A stretch of DNA of 64,000 nucleotides from an uncultured Chitinophaga sp. (GTDB taxonomy: Bacteria > Bacteroidota > Bacteroidia > Chitinophagales > Chitinophagaceae), in contig NZ_CABHOU010000052.1 in NCBI RefSeq assembly GCF_902168175.1, positions 28,281-92,280 of the forward strand. The letters run 5' to 3'. Numbering within the stretch: position 1 is the first letter of the stretch; each line of letters begins with the position of its first letter. The notes under the pieces were generated by a model. That model was not told the origin of the DNA. It saw only the letters and a program-made list of their open reading frames with translations, and made no database searches. Shown here one piece after another: positions 48,582-57,386 of this stretch. Position numbers and translations under genes: made by a program.

Positions 48582-50489
48582 ATGGGAAAGATCATAGGTA
48601 TTGACTTAGGAACTACTAACTCTTGCGTTGCCGTAATGGAAGGTAACGAGCCGGTAGTGATTGCCAACGACGAAGGCCGCAGGACTACGCCTTCCGTAGT
48701 GGCATTTTTAAAGAATGGGGAAAGAAAGGTAGGCGACCCTGCAAAGCGCCAGGCCATCACTAACCCTATTAATACCATCATGTCAGTAAAGCGCTTCATG
48801 GGCCGCCATTATGACGAGGTAGCCAACGAAGCCGGTCACTGGAGCTATAAAGTAGTGAAAGGTGATAATAATACAACCCGCATTGATATTGATGGAAGGC
48901 AGTATACACCGCAGGAAATTTCTGCGATGACCCTTCAGAAAATGAAGAAAACTGCGGAAGATTACCTGGGTACCGAAGTAACAGAAGCGGTTATTACCGT
49001 TCCTGCCTACTTTAACGATGCTCAGCGCCAGGCAACGAAAGAAGCCGGTGAAATTGCAGGCCTGATCGTTCGTCGTATTATCAACGAACCTACCGCTGCA
49101 GCCCTGGCTTATGGCCTCGACAAAAAGAACCAGGATAGCAAAATAGTAGTGTTTGACCTTGGTGGTGGTACATTCGACGTATCCGTTCTCGAACTGGGCG
49201 ACGGTGTGTTCGAAGTGAAATCTACCAACGGTGATACGCACCTCGGTGGCGACGATTTCGATAAAGTGATCATGGACTGGCTGGCAGAAGAGTTTAAGAA
49301 AGACGAAGCTGTTGACCTGCATAAAGATCCGATGGCATGGCAGCGTTTGAAAGAAGCAGCGGAGAAAGCAAAGATCGAACTGTCTTCTTCTCAGGAAACA
49401 GAGATCAACCTGCCTTACATTACTGCTATCGACGGCGTGCCTAAACACCTGGTGAAGAAACTGAACCGCGCGAAATTCGAGCAGTTGAGCGACAAACTGG
49501 TGGAAAGAACACTGGAACCATGTAAAAAGGCTTTGGCTGACGCTGGTCTTTCTACATCTGAGATAGACGAAGTGATCCTGGTGGGCGGTTCTACCCGTAT
49601 CCCCAAGATCCAGGAAGTAGTAGAGAAATTCTTTGGCAAAAAACCTAACAGGGGCGTTAACCCCGACGAGGTGGTGGCCATCGGTGCTGCTATCCAGGGT
49701 GGTGTACTCACAGGTGAAGTAAAAGACGTATTGCTGCTGGACGTAACCCCGCTTTCGCTGGGTATCGAAACCATGGGCGGTGTGTTCACTAAACTGATCG
49801 AGTCTAACACTACCATTCCAACTAAAAAATCAGAAACTTTCTCTACAGCTGCCGACAGCCAGCCGAGCGTGGAAATCCACGTACTGCAGGGCGAACGTCC
49901 GATGGCTGCGCAGAACAGGACGCTCGGAAGGTTCATCCTCTCCGACATTCCACCGGCTCCGCGTGGTGTTCCGAAAATCCAGGTTATATTCGACATCGAC
50001 GCCAACGGTATCCTGCACGTAACCGCTAAAGATGAAGGCACTGGTAAAACCCAGAACATCCGCATCGAAGCTGGTAGCGGCTTGAGCAAAGAAGAGATCG
50101 AGAAAATGAAGAATGAGGCAAAAGCCAACGAAGCTTCCGATAAAGCTGCACGCGAAAATATCGAAAAGCTGAACCAGGCTGATAGCACCATTTTCCAAAC
50201 AGAGAAACAACTGAAAGAATACGGTGATAAGATCCCGGCCGATAAAAAAGCCCCGATCGAAGCTGCCCTGGAAAAACTGAAAGCCGCACATCAGGCTAAG
50301 GACATTGCCCAGGTAGATACCGCACTGGCAGAAGTTACTGCTGCATGGACCGCTGCTTCAGAAGAAATGTACAAAGCTACTCAGGGTCAGCCTCAGCCAG
50401 GTGCCGATGGCGGTGCCCAGCAGGGTCAGCCAAACCAGGGCGCAGCAGGCGACCAGGTTACGGACGCAGAGTACGAAGAAGTGAAATAG
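48582..50489 (+). CDS. dnaK: Chaperone DnaK (Hsp70)
   Basis: 635 residues, normal for DnaK. ATP-driven protein-folding chaperone. The ATPase domain begins [16 protein letters not shown], with [49 protein letters not shown] and [11 protein letters not shown]. The substrate domain starts around residue 385 ([18 protein letters not shown]), and the lid ends in a Gln/Gly/Pro-rich tail with the conserved terminal acidic motif (DAEYEEVK). DnaJ and GrpE are not adjacent. No HrcA-type operator is visible, so control differs from the CIRCE model. Ends at a strong terminator. Confidence 0.98.
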   Translation: MGKIIGIDLGTTNSCVAVMEGNEPVVIANDEGRRTTPSVVAFLKNGERKVGDPAKRQAITNPINTIMSVKRFMGRHYDEVANEAGHWSYKVVKGDNNTTRIDIDGRQYTPQEISAMTLQKMKKTAEDYLGTEVTEAVITVPAYFNDAQRQATKEAGEIAGLIVRRIINEPTAAALAYGLDKKNQDSKIVVFDLGGGTFDVSVLELGDGVFEVKSTNGDTHLGGDDFDKVIMDWLAEEFKKDEAVDLHKDPMAWQRLKEAAEKAKIELSSSQETEINLPYITAIDGVPKHLVKKLNRAKFEQLSDKLVERTLEPCKKALADAGLSTSEIDEVILVGGSTRIPKIQEVVEKFFGKKPNRGVNPDEVVAIGAAIQGGVLTGEVKDVLLLDVTPLSLGIETMGGVFTKLIESNTTIPTKKSETFSTAADSQPSVEIHVLQGERPMAAQNRTLGRFILSDIPPAPRGVPKIQVIFDIDANGILHVTAKDEGTGKTQNIRIEAGSGLSKEEIEKMKNEAKANEASDKAARENIEKLNQADSTIFQTEKQLKEYGDKIPADKKAPIEAALEKLKAAHQAKDIAQVDTALAEVTAAWTAASEEMYKATQGQPQPGADGGAQQGQPNQGAAGDQVTDAEYEEVK

Positions 50490-50517
50490 TAGAATAGCTA
50501 TAGATAATTGGTCTGAG

Positions 50518-50549
50518 GGCCCCGGTTTTCCGGGGCCTTCTTCTTTTAA
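50518..50549 (+). terminator. Intrinsic terminator after dnaK
   Basis: GGCCCCGG pairs perfectly with CCGGGGCC around TTTT, then TTCTTCTTTT. Confidence 0.9.
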
Positions 50550-50586
50550 GATAGGTTGCGCCTTTCTGCGGGATTTGAACAAAAAG

Positions 50587-50617
50587 TTTGCATTAATCTG
50601 CAAATCTCCTATCTTTC
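50587..50617 (+). promoter_or_regulatory. Promoter of the dipeptide epimerase gene
   Basis: TTTG (50587-50590), exactly 19 bases, then TATCTTTC (50610-50617), one base off the consensus. Places the start of the mRNA about 12 bases before the ATG at 50637. Confidence 0.7.
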
Positions 50618-50636
50618 TAACGCTAATTTTTTACAG

Positions 50637-51671
50637 ATGGAAGTACAGTTTTATCCCGTGGCCCTGAAGTTCAGGCACACCTTTACGATCTCCCGCAAGT
50701 CGAAAGACGTGCAACCACTGCTGGTCATCGCCCTCTCGCAGGACGGTATTACCGGGCTGGGCGAAACCGCGGATAATTCTTATTACAACATTACGGTGCC
50801 GATACTTATGCAGGACGTAGAAGCCCATCGCTCCTTCATCGAAAACTACCAGCTCGATACACCCGAGGCTTTCTGGCAGGCCATGTACCCAAAGCTGCAA
50901 CATAACATGTTCGCCCTTTGCGCGCTCGACCTGGCGGCGCACGACCTGTACGCCAAACAACAGCATAAGAAATTGTACGAAGTTTGGGGGCTCGATATTT
51001 CGCGCAACCCGCTTACCGATTATACCATCGGTATCGATAGTATAGATAACATGGTAAAGAAACTTGTAGAGTTTCCCTGGCCAATTTATAAGATAAAACT
51101 GGGCACTACAGACGATATCGCGATCATCGCCGAATTGCGTAAACACACTAATTCTATATTCCGTGTAGATGCCAACTGTGCATGGGGGGTAGAAGAAACC
51201 ATCCGCAACGCATCAGCCTTTAAAGACCTGGGCGTGGAATTCATAGAACAGCCCATGCGCGCCGATAACTGGGAGGGCATGAAAGAAGTATACGAAAGAA
51301 GCGCATTGCCGTTGATCGCCGATGAAAGCTGCATTACGGAAGAAGACGTAGAGAAGTGTAATGGCTACTTCCACGGTGTAAACATCAAACTCACCAAATG
51401 TGGCGGCATTACACCCGCCCGCCGTATGATAGATACAGCCAAACGGCTGGGCATGAAAACCATGACCGGCAGTATGAATGAAAGTACGGTAGGCACATCT
51501 GCCGTAGCGCATTTGCTGCCTTATCTCGATTATACCGACATGGATGGGCCCTTACTGCTTGCTGAAGACATAGCAGACGGGGTTAAGATCATAAACGGCC
51601 GGATTATTTACGCTGAGCGGCCAGGAACCGGGGCGGTGCTTCATCCGGACGTTTTAAGCCATAAAAGCTAA
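50637..51671 (+). CDS. Dipeptide epimerase (L-Ala-D/L-Glu epimerase type, enolase superfamily)
   Basis: 344 residues from the ATG at 50637. The frame extends to 50556, into the dnaK terminator, so the later start is preferred and a promoter lies between. Enolase superfamily, muconate-lactonising subgroup: catalytic Lys pair in YKIKLG, metal ligands in FRVDANCAW, EFIEQPM and IADESC, and the second catalytic Lys in IKLTKCGG. The TMTGSMNEST loop matches the dipeptide epimerase branch, which epimerises L-Ala-D-Glu and related dipeptides from murein turnover. Its last 68 bases overlap, on the opposite strand, the end of the next gene. Confidence 0.88.
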   Translation: MEVQFYPVALKFRHTFTISRKSKDVQPLLVIALSQDGITGLGETADNSYYNITVPILMQDVEAHRSFIENYQLDTPEAFWQAMYPKLQHNMFALCALDLAAHDLYAKQQHKKLYEVWGLDISRNPLTDYTIGIDSIDNMVKKLVEFPWPIYKIKLGTTDDIAIIAELRKHTNSIFRVDANCAWGVEETIRNASAFKDLGVEFIEQPMRADNWEGMKEVYERSALPLIADESCITEEDVEKCNGYFHGVNIKLTKCGGITPARRMIDTAKRLGMKTMTGSMNESTVGTSAVAHLLPYLDYTDMDGPLLLAEDIADGVKIINGRIIYAERPGTGAVLHPDVLSHKS

Positions 51672-52146
51672 AAACATACGAATCATACCGCTCGTTCCGC
51701 ACTACCATTCTTCCCGCCAGCCGGTGTTCGGTCATACGGCTGAAATACACCGTGTTGTTAAATAACCAGTCGGCAGGCTGGCAGTCGAGCCTGTAAGGCA
51801 TACCCTTTTTAAAAACGGGCTTCATAATAAAGTCATAATCCGCATTACCCGCAATCATTCCCTTCACGTGCACAAAGTCGCGCAATTTCTTATACACCGT
51901 AGTGTCGGCACTCAGGGTGCCGTAAAAGCTGGCGCCCTGCACACTATCGATGGATAAAACGTAACGGTAAGACTTTTCCGACGTACGGAACGAAACGGTG
52001 TAATTGCCGCAAAGACTGTCGGTCTTTTCGCGGAAAAAACGGTTGGTGTGCTGCTGCCCAAAGGCGGCAGGGAGGGAGCTGCAAATAATAAAAAGCACAC
52101 AAATGCAGGCACCCAGCTTGTTGTTAGAATGGCGATTCATAAACAA
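51604..52146 (-). CDS. Exported protein of unknown function overlapping the epimerase 3' end
   Basis: 180 residues (ATG at 52146; a second ATG at 52140 is equally possible). A signal peptide is evident (LGACICVLFIICSSLPAAFG), then a small domain of alternating strands (YTVSFRTSEKSYRYVLSIDS, ASFYGTLSADTTVY, DSYVFSFYGLKR). I do not recognise the family. The last 22 codons run antisense to the end of the dipeptide epimerase gene (68-base overlap). Both frames look genuine; the signal peptide and strand pattern here are not what a shadow frame would give. Function unknown; periplasmic or outer-membrane location is likely. Confidence 0.72.
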   Translation of the reverse strand: MFMNRHSNNKLGACICVLFIICSSLPAAFGQQHTNRFFREKTDSLCGNYTVSFRTSEKSYRYVLSIDSVQGASFYGTLSADTTVYKKLRDFVHVKGMIAGNADYDFIMKPVFKKGMPYRLDCQPADWLFNNTVYFSRMTEHRLAGRMVVRNERYDSYVFSFYGLKRPDEAPPRFLAAQRK

Positions 52147-52395
52147 ACAGTTTAGTGGTGACGGACCTGTATTACACTGCTCTCAAAAAAGAACGTACTT
52201 GTTGGATGAATTGATGGGGTAAAGTTCCGCAGAATACCTGGTTTATTTTGCTATTTCTGACGAGTGGCAGATTTCAGGTATGGTGAAAGAAATAGATGTT
52301 TGGCTGCTAACCTTTAATGGTGGCGGCTTAGAATGAATGTCATTTCTACATTAATTATCGAGTGTTTTTGCTGACAGGTAAAATGCACAAGTTTC

Positions 52396-52674
52396 CTAGC
52401 GCTCCGGGTCCTCCACCTCTTTCCATGTTTTGGCAAAGAAAATGTAATCGCTGATGCGGCCTTCTGCCTCAATAAACTTGCCTGCCAGCGCTTCCAAGGG
52501 GTTATTCATAAAGGGATTGGAACCTGCCGGACGGATGAGGAAAGTGTCTTCTCCTGTGTCGATGTGCACACCCAGGTGTTCGCTCTTAGTAGTGCGGCCA
52601 AAGGTTTTTAATATAAGCCTGCCCCTGATTTTCACTGTGGCAGGCTCTTTTTTATTTCTTTTATCTTCTGACAT
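52396..52674 (-). CDS. Small cytosolic protein coupled to a C25-like peptidase
   Basis: 92 residues from the ATG at 52674 (a longer frame to 52698 exists). A charged N-terminus (MSEDKRNKKEPA) is followed by a compact strand-rich domain: TVKIRGRLILKTFGR, HLGVHIDTGEDTFLIR, GKFIEAEGRISDYIFFAK. The five-strand rhythm with a mid helix (NPLEALAG) suggests a small barrel such as an OB fold, but no family is recognised. It starts 14 bases (or 38) before the stop of the upstream peptidase gene, so the two are translationally coupled and their products probably work together. Confidence 0.7.
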   Translation of the reverse strand: MSEDKRNKKEPATVKIRGRLILKTFGRTTKSEHLGVHIDTGEDTFLIRPAGSNPFMNNPLEALAGKFIEAEGRISDYIFFAKTWKEVEDPER

Positions 52675-54172
52675 ATTCTCTGTATCCAATGATTTCATTA
52701 TTCTTTTCCTTTACCACCAGCACTTTGGTTTGTTTAAACCTGCCGTGGAAAGTGGATTCCGAATATACGTGAAATTTCACCGGCATCGAGAACGCCTTAG
52801 CCGTACCGCCCGCCTTGTTCGCCGCCGCAGGTTTATTAATAAAGGTTTGAGCAGATGGGGCCTTTTTAAACTTCTTTTTCTTCAATAGCGCCTGCACCTC
52901 CGATTTAAACGCCGGGCTGCCTGTACTGGCAATCGCTTTGGGCGTAGCGATGAAGCTACCGAGCGCCAACCCCTTCGCCTGTATATTGTCGCGGCGGTTC
53001 GAGCGGGTGTTCATCAGCAAACCATTATTCTCCGCTTTCGGTTTAGGCGTAGCTACCACAACTACCGACGGGTCGCCGAGCAGGTAAAACTGTGCGATCG
53101 TTTTCAGTTCATGTGGATCGAGCGTTGGCCCCATTTCATCAAGGAAACGCTGACGGGCTTCTAGTAACGCTCTGCCCGTAGAGGCACCTTTGAAAGTATT
53201 AATGAGGAAGTATTGTGTAAGCAGATCGGCCAGGCCTTGCCCTTCTGCAGGGCCGTAAGCAATGGTGGAACTACCTACAAATGCCAGTGCATGATGCTGC
53301 AGGTAAGTGTTGGCAATACTTGGCTGATCGTACTCCGTAACATTAGGATTGTATAACTGCGCACCGTAACAACATTCCGCTGCTACCACCGTACCTGGCG
53401 ACACTTTTTTCGCGATAAGTGATGCAGACAGTGCCTCCGGGTAATTACTGCCCTTCTGTCCGTAGAAAAAAGGGTCGTCTAACGCACCATGACAATTAAT
53501 GAAGTGTGCTTTTGGTTTTAGTTGAGTGGCTGTCCATTTAGGGCCTTTTACGGGTGAAATGAACAGCGCCTTTTTATCACCAAATATATTGTGGAGGCTT
53601 TCTTCAGACGATAGTTTCCATTCATGCACACTGATAGAAAAATACTTTTTGTAAGCCGCGCTGTTGTCTGGTTTATGTGCAATTACATCCTGCACCAGCG
53701 AATGGAAATACGCAGGGTCGGCTACACCTGGTATATCAGGCAAACGGCCCAGCACCCTGGAAGGCGTTACGAATTTAGCAGGATCAGTACTGTAAGCTGC
53801 GTCGCATGCGTAGGGCAGGTCGCTGGGAATACGTTTGTCCTCGTCATCTTCACTGAAAAGTAAATTGTTTAAAGGCTGAAAGGGAATGATATCCTGCGCA
53901 CCGGCCAGTAGCAGGTAATCGGGGGAGTACGAGCGGTTGAGCGCATCTATCGCATCTTTGTTTTGTTTGGCACTGGCAGCGTCGGTAACGGCTTTACCTT
54001 TGTGCTTTTTCATGGTGGCTGCTTTGTCTATGTAAACTATTTCCGTGGAGAGCCCCCTTGTTTTGTCGAAAGCCTGTAAGGCTTTGAGATCGGCAAGGAT
54101 GGATTTGTGTTTGCTGCCGTATTTAGCAATAAGGGCAGACAGATTAGTGATAATCAGTTTATCCTTTTTCAT
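52661..54172 (-). CDS. Cytosolic C25-like (gingipain-related) cysteine peptidase
   Basis: 503 residues without signal peptide or membrane segment. The core (about 5-375) follows the peptidase C25 layout: KLIITNLSALI at the start, SPDYLLLAGAQDIIPF (about 83-98), the VLGRLPD segment (140-145), the catalytic His in HFINCHGALDDP (His228), the Cys in VVAAECCYGAQLY (Cys267 or Cys268) and FYLLGDPSVVV (about 363-372). His-Cys spacing and order are those of clan CD enzymes. Residues about 380-455 are Lys/Ala-rich and probably disordered, ending in a short strand-rich tail. Unlike gingipains it is not exported. Transcribed with the small gene at 52396-52674, which overlaps its stop. A -7-like TAACTTTC lies at 54192-54199. 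Confidence 0.8.
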   Translation of the reverse strand: MKKDKLIITNLSALIAKYGSKHKSILADLKALQAFDKTRGLSTEIVYIDKAATMKKHKGKAVTDAASAKQNKDAIDALNRSYSPDYLLLAGAQDIIPFQPLNNLLFSEDDEDKRIPSDLPYACDAAYSTDPAKFVTPSRVLGRLPDIPGVADPAYFHSLVQDVIAHKPDNSAAYKKYFSISVHEWKLSSEESLHNIFGDKKALFISPVKGPKWTATQLKPKAHFINCHGALDDPFFYGQKGSNYPEALSASLIAKKVSPGTVVAAECCYGAQLYNPNVTEYDQPSIANTYLQHHALAFVGSSTIAYGPAEGQGLADLLTQYFLINTFKGASTGRALLEARQRFLDEMGPTLDPHELKTIAQFYLLGDPSVVVVATPKPKAENNGLLMNTRSNRRDNIQAKGLALGSFIATPKAIASTGSPAFKSEVQALLKKKKFKKAPSAQTFINKPAAANKAGGTAKAFSMPVKFHVYSESTFHGRFKQTKVLVVKEKNNEIIGYREYVRR

Positions 54173-54258
54173 TTGGGGTGATTTAGTATCAGAAAGTTAC
54201 GCAATATTGTTTAAACCCCTCCAAATCACTATTTTGTTGCAAACCCGTTCCCGTTATT

Positions 54259-55482
54259 ATGAAGAAACTGCTGGTTATCATTTTTATCACTATGGCCCAT
54301 CTTACAAATGTGGAAGCGCAACTGATAGCGCGTATTGACGTAAAAGCAGGTAAAACTGCGAGCGCTAACAGTATCGTAAGTGTCGCGCTCGACCGTGTGG
54401 TTACGGCGCCTGATAGTTTAGTATTAATGGAAATCAGGAATGGCAAAAGTGTTCCTGTAATTTGCCAGGTGGAAGACGGTGCCGCACGCAGATTGTGGTG
54501 GCAGGTAGAAGGACGGCTGGAAGCCGGTGCCACACGTAAATATGAGCTGTTGAAGAAATCGCCGGCCAATAACACGCCCTCTGGCCACTTAAAAGATGAC
54601 AAAAATGCGCTGACCATTAACGGGCTGTTACAGTACAATTATGAAACCGTTTATCCTCCTGCCGGTGTAGATACGGTGTTCCGGCGCAGTGGGTTTATAC
54701 ACCCCCTCTGGTCGCCCAATGGCGCACAACTCACCAACATCCATCCTAAAGATCATTATCATCACTTTGGCATATGGAATCCCTGGACAGACACTGAGTT
54801 TGAGGGCGAGAACGTAGACTTCTGGAACCTGGTGAAGAAGCAGGGGACCGTACGTTTTAAAGGTTTTGCTGCTAAAACCGATGGGCCGGTATGGGCGGGC
54901 TTCAGTGCATTGCAGGATTACGTTGTGTTTAAAAAAGATCAGCCGGAGAAAACCGCTTTACATGAAGTGCTGGACGTGAAGGCTTATAACGTGCAGGCAG
55001 GCCGCCGTACCTGGGACTTTAACTCTATTCAAAGCTGCGCCGGCGTTAGTCCGTTATTGCTTAAACAATACCGCTATGGTGGTGGATTTAATATTCGTGG
55101 TAATGGCAACTGGAATGCAACCAATAGCTCCATGATCACCTCCGAAGGCCGTACCCGCGATAATGCAGATTCGTCCAATGCCCGCTGGATAAAAATCACC
55201 GGCGATACCGAAAAGGGCAGGGCAGGCCTGTTGATCATGTGTCATCCTTCAGATTTTAACTTCCCTGTGCCATTAAGAGTTTGGCCTTCGAAAGATTTGC
55301 AGGGACAGGTGTTCGTATGTTTTACACCTACCAAAACAAAGCCATGGCTCATGGAATACGGCAGGCAGTACGTGCAGCGTTACCGTGTAGTTGTATTTGA
55401 CGGGGAGATGAGTGTGAAAGATGCAGAAGCCGCCTGGCAGGACTACGCTTATCCGCCCGAAGTTACCCTGCGTGTGCAATAA
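54259..55482 (+). CDS. PmoA-like protein (DUF6807 family), exported
   Basis: 407 residues with a signal peptide (ending NVEAQ). The core carries the family's HPLWSPNGAQLTNIHPKDHY and HHFGIWNPWTDTEFEG, with repeated His and Trp that could bind a ligand or metal, and the late FCFTPTKTKPW-like stretch. The name comes from similarity to a domain once linked to methane oxygenase PmoA; in Bacteroidota these are periplasmic proteins found with carbohydrate-use genes and their activity is not established. Its stop overlaps the end of the convergent DoxX-like gene by 20 bases. Confidence 0.85.
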   Translation: MKKLLVIIFITMAHLTNVEAQLIARIDVKAGKTASANSIVSVALDRVVTAPDSLVLMEIRNGKSVPVICQVEDGAARRLWWQVEGRLEAGATRKYELLKKSPANNTPSGHLKDDKNALTINGLLQYNYETVYPPAGVDTVFRRSGFIHPLWSPNGAQLTNIHPKDHYHHFGIWNPWTDTEFEGENVDFWNLVKKQGTVRFKGFAAKTDGPVWAGFSALQDYVVFKKDQPEKTALHEVLDVKAYNVQAGRRTWDFNSIQSCAGVSPLLLKQYRYGGGFNIRGNGNWNATNSSMITSEGRTRDNADSSNARWIKITGDTEKGRAGLLIMCHPSDFNFPVPLRVWPSKDLQGQVFVCFTPTKTKPWLMEYGRQYVQRYRVVVFDGEMSVKDAEAAWQDYAYPPEVTLRVQ

Positions 55483-55921
55483 CGGCATACCAGATCCACC
55501 ATATATACACCGGCTGAAACAGCAACCGCGACCAGGTATACCAGGGTTTTGACGGTAAACCTCCGGGGGCAGGCAGTTGCAGTACCGCCACCCGTATATT
55601 GGCCGGGAACATGAGTATGAGCAGGATGATAAGTGCCCATGCACTCCAATATTGCGTGGCGGCGAATAATAATCCTGCGCCCAGCCCAATTTCCAATATC
55701 CCTGTAATGACGACCAGCGCATGTGCATAAGGCAGCATGCCCGCAATCATATACGTCAGCTTTTGCGGTGCCTTCAGGTGCATAAAACCAATAAGCAGGA
55801 ACATAACCGCCGCTGCGATCCGCATACTCTCGTGGCATTGCGCCAGCAGGGGGATATTAAAAATGTTGCCCGCCAGCAACAGCAGCAACGCAAAAGACAG
55901 TAAGCCGGATAAAAAAGCCAT
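55463..55921 (-). CDS. DoxX-like small integral membrane protein
   Basis: 152 residues with four hydrophobic segments: about 3-22, 33-48, 60-84 and 88-107, then a Pro/Gly loop and a Trp-rich end. The GFMHLKAPQKL loop and VVITGILEIGLGAGLL helix are typical of the DoxX-like family, whose role is unclear (quinone- or redox-associated in some members). Its ATG shares one base with the TAA of the aldehyde dehydrogenase gene (TAATG at 55919-55923), so it is translated by reinitiation. The 3' end overlaps the PmoA-like gene by 20 bases on the other strand. Confidence 0.82.
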   Translation of the reverse strand: MAFLSGLLSFALLLLLAGNIFNIPLLAQCHESMRIAAAVMFLLIGFMHLKAPQKLTYMIAGMLPYAHALVVITGILEIGLGAGLLFAATQYWSAWALIILLILMFPANIRVAVLQLPAPGGLPSKPWYTWSRLLFQPVYIWWIWYAVIAHAG

Positions 55922-57276
55922 TATTGAATGTACACCGTTTTCAGGTTAAGAAATTCATGTACCCCCTCCAGCGACAGTTCCCTGCCATAGCCCGACTGTT
56001 TAATACCCCCGAAAGGCAGTCGTGCGTCGGAACGTACCATTGCGTTCACGAATACATTGCCGCTTTCGATCTGGCGGGCCAAAAGAGCCGCTTTTTCGAG
56101 GTCTTTCGTCCACAGGGAGGCTCCTAGTCCAAATTCGGTTTTGTTGGCCAGTCTGATAGCTTCCTGTTCGTTTTCGGCAGTGATGATGGCAGCGAGCGGG
56201 CCAAAGGTTTCTTCGTCGAAGGCTTTCATGCCTGGTTTTACATCCGTCAGCAGCGCAGGAGCGAAGTTGCAACCCTCCAGCGTGCCGCCTGTAAGGATGC
56301 GGGCGCCGAGTTTAAGACTATCGTTCAGTTGTTTTAACAGTTCTTCTGCCAGGTCGGGCCGCGCCATAGGGCCAGTATTGGTGCTATCGAGCATCGGATC
56401 GCCCTGTTGCAGGTGGTGGATGAGCTGATGCACACGGTCTGTAAAGTCGGCCGCCACACTTTTCTCAACGATCCAGCGCTTGGCGGCTATGCAGGATTGT
56501 CCCGCGTTTTGCATACGTGCCTGTACGGCCACCTTCGCCGCCGCTTCTATATCTGCATCTTTAAGTACAATAAAAGGATCGCTGCCGCCCAGTTCAAGTA
56601 CCGTTTTTTTAATGTATTTACCCGCAAGCGAGGCTACACTCATGCCGGCCGGCGTACTGCCCGTAAGCGTTACACCTTGTATGCGGCTATCCGCGATCAC
56701 CGGTTCCATTTCCTTAGATGATACCAGTAATGCCTGGAAAATGCCTTCCGGAAAACCGGCCGTAATAAACACCTTTTCGATGGCCAATGCACAACCGCTT
56801 ACATTGCTGGCGTGCTTGAGCAGTCCGGTATTGCCTGCAAGAATATTAGGAATAGCGAAGCGGAACACCTGCCAGTAAGGGAAGTTCCAGGGCATAATGG
56901 CCAGTATAACCCCCTTGGCTTCGTACGATACATAACTGTTTTGCGCATCGGACCTTATCACTTTCGGCTTCATCATATCCCCGATATGATCGGCATAATA
57001 TTCGGCCGTGGCAGCACATTTCAGTACTTCGGCCTTTGCCTCCTTCAGGGTTTTTCCCATTTCTTTGGTGATGATGGCAGCGTGTGCATCTGCTTCATTT
57101 TTTAATGTTGCAGCCAGTTTGCGCATTAAGTCGGCGCGCTTTTGCAGCGAAGTTTGCTGCCAGAGGTGGTAAGCCCTGTCGCCCGAACTGATCTTTTTCT
57201 CTATCTCCGCTTTGCTGTGTGCCTGGTATTCCGCAATCGTTTCGCCGGTGTATGGGTAAATGCTGCTGAAGTTCAT
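55921..57276 (-). CDS. NAD(P)-dependent aldehyde dehydrogenase (succinate-semialdehyde dehydrogenase-like)
   Basis: 451 residues from the ATG at 57276, preceded by AAAAGGAAA; the frame to 57336 would add a hydrophobic stretch not seen in the family. ALDH superfamily: cofactor region MPWNFPYWQ, general-base Glu in TVLELGGSDPFIVL, catalytic Cys in NAGQSCIAAKRW and C-terminal RLPFGGIKQSGYGRELS. The short length and PYTGETI opening match the YneI/Sad-like succinate-semialdehyde dehydrogenases. It heads an operon with the DoxX-like gene and is divergent from the MFS transporter gene. Confidence 0.92.
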   Translation of the reverse strand: MNFSSIYPYTGETIAEYQAHSKAEIEKKISSGDRAYHLWQQTSLQKRADLMRKLAATLKNEADAHAAIITKEMGKTLKEAKAEVLKCAATAEYYADHIGDMMKPKVIRSDAQNSYVSYEAKGVILAIMPWNFPYWQVFRFAIPNILAGNTGLLKHASNVSGCALAIEKVFITAGFPEGIFQALLVSSKEMEPVIADSRIQGVTLTGSTPAGMSVASLAGKYIKKTVLELGGSDPFIVLKDADIEAAAKVAVQARMQNAGQSCIAAKRWIVEKSVAADFTDRVHQLIHHLQQGDPMLDSTNTGPMARPDLAEELLKQLNDSLKLGARILTGGTLEGCNFAPALLTDVKPGMKAFDEETFGPLAAIITAENEQEAIRLANKTEFGLGASLWTKDLEKAALLARQIESGNVFVNAMVRSDARLPFGGIKQSGYGRELSLEGVHEFLNLKTVYIQ

Positions 57277-57358
57277 ATGGTTTCCTTTTGGTGATAGCAG
57301 GTATAAAATTAACGTAAATAGAAAGGAAATGTACATCTGCCTTTACAGATCAATTGGC

Positions 57359-57366
57359 TACTTTTG
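57359..57366 (+). promoter_or_regulatory. -7 promoter box TACTTTTG of the MFS gene
   Basis: Exact TAnnTTTG match, 20 bases before the ATG at 57387, which argues against the TTG start at 57354. Confidence 0.6.
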
Positions 57367-57386
57367 ACCCGCTAAACAGAACGGAT

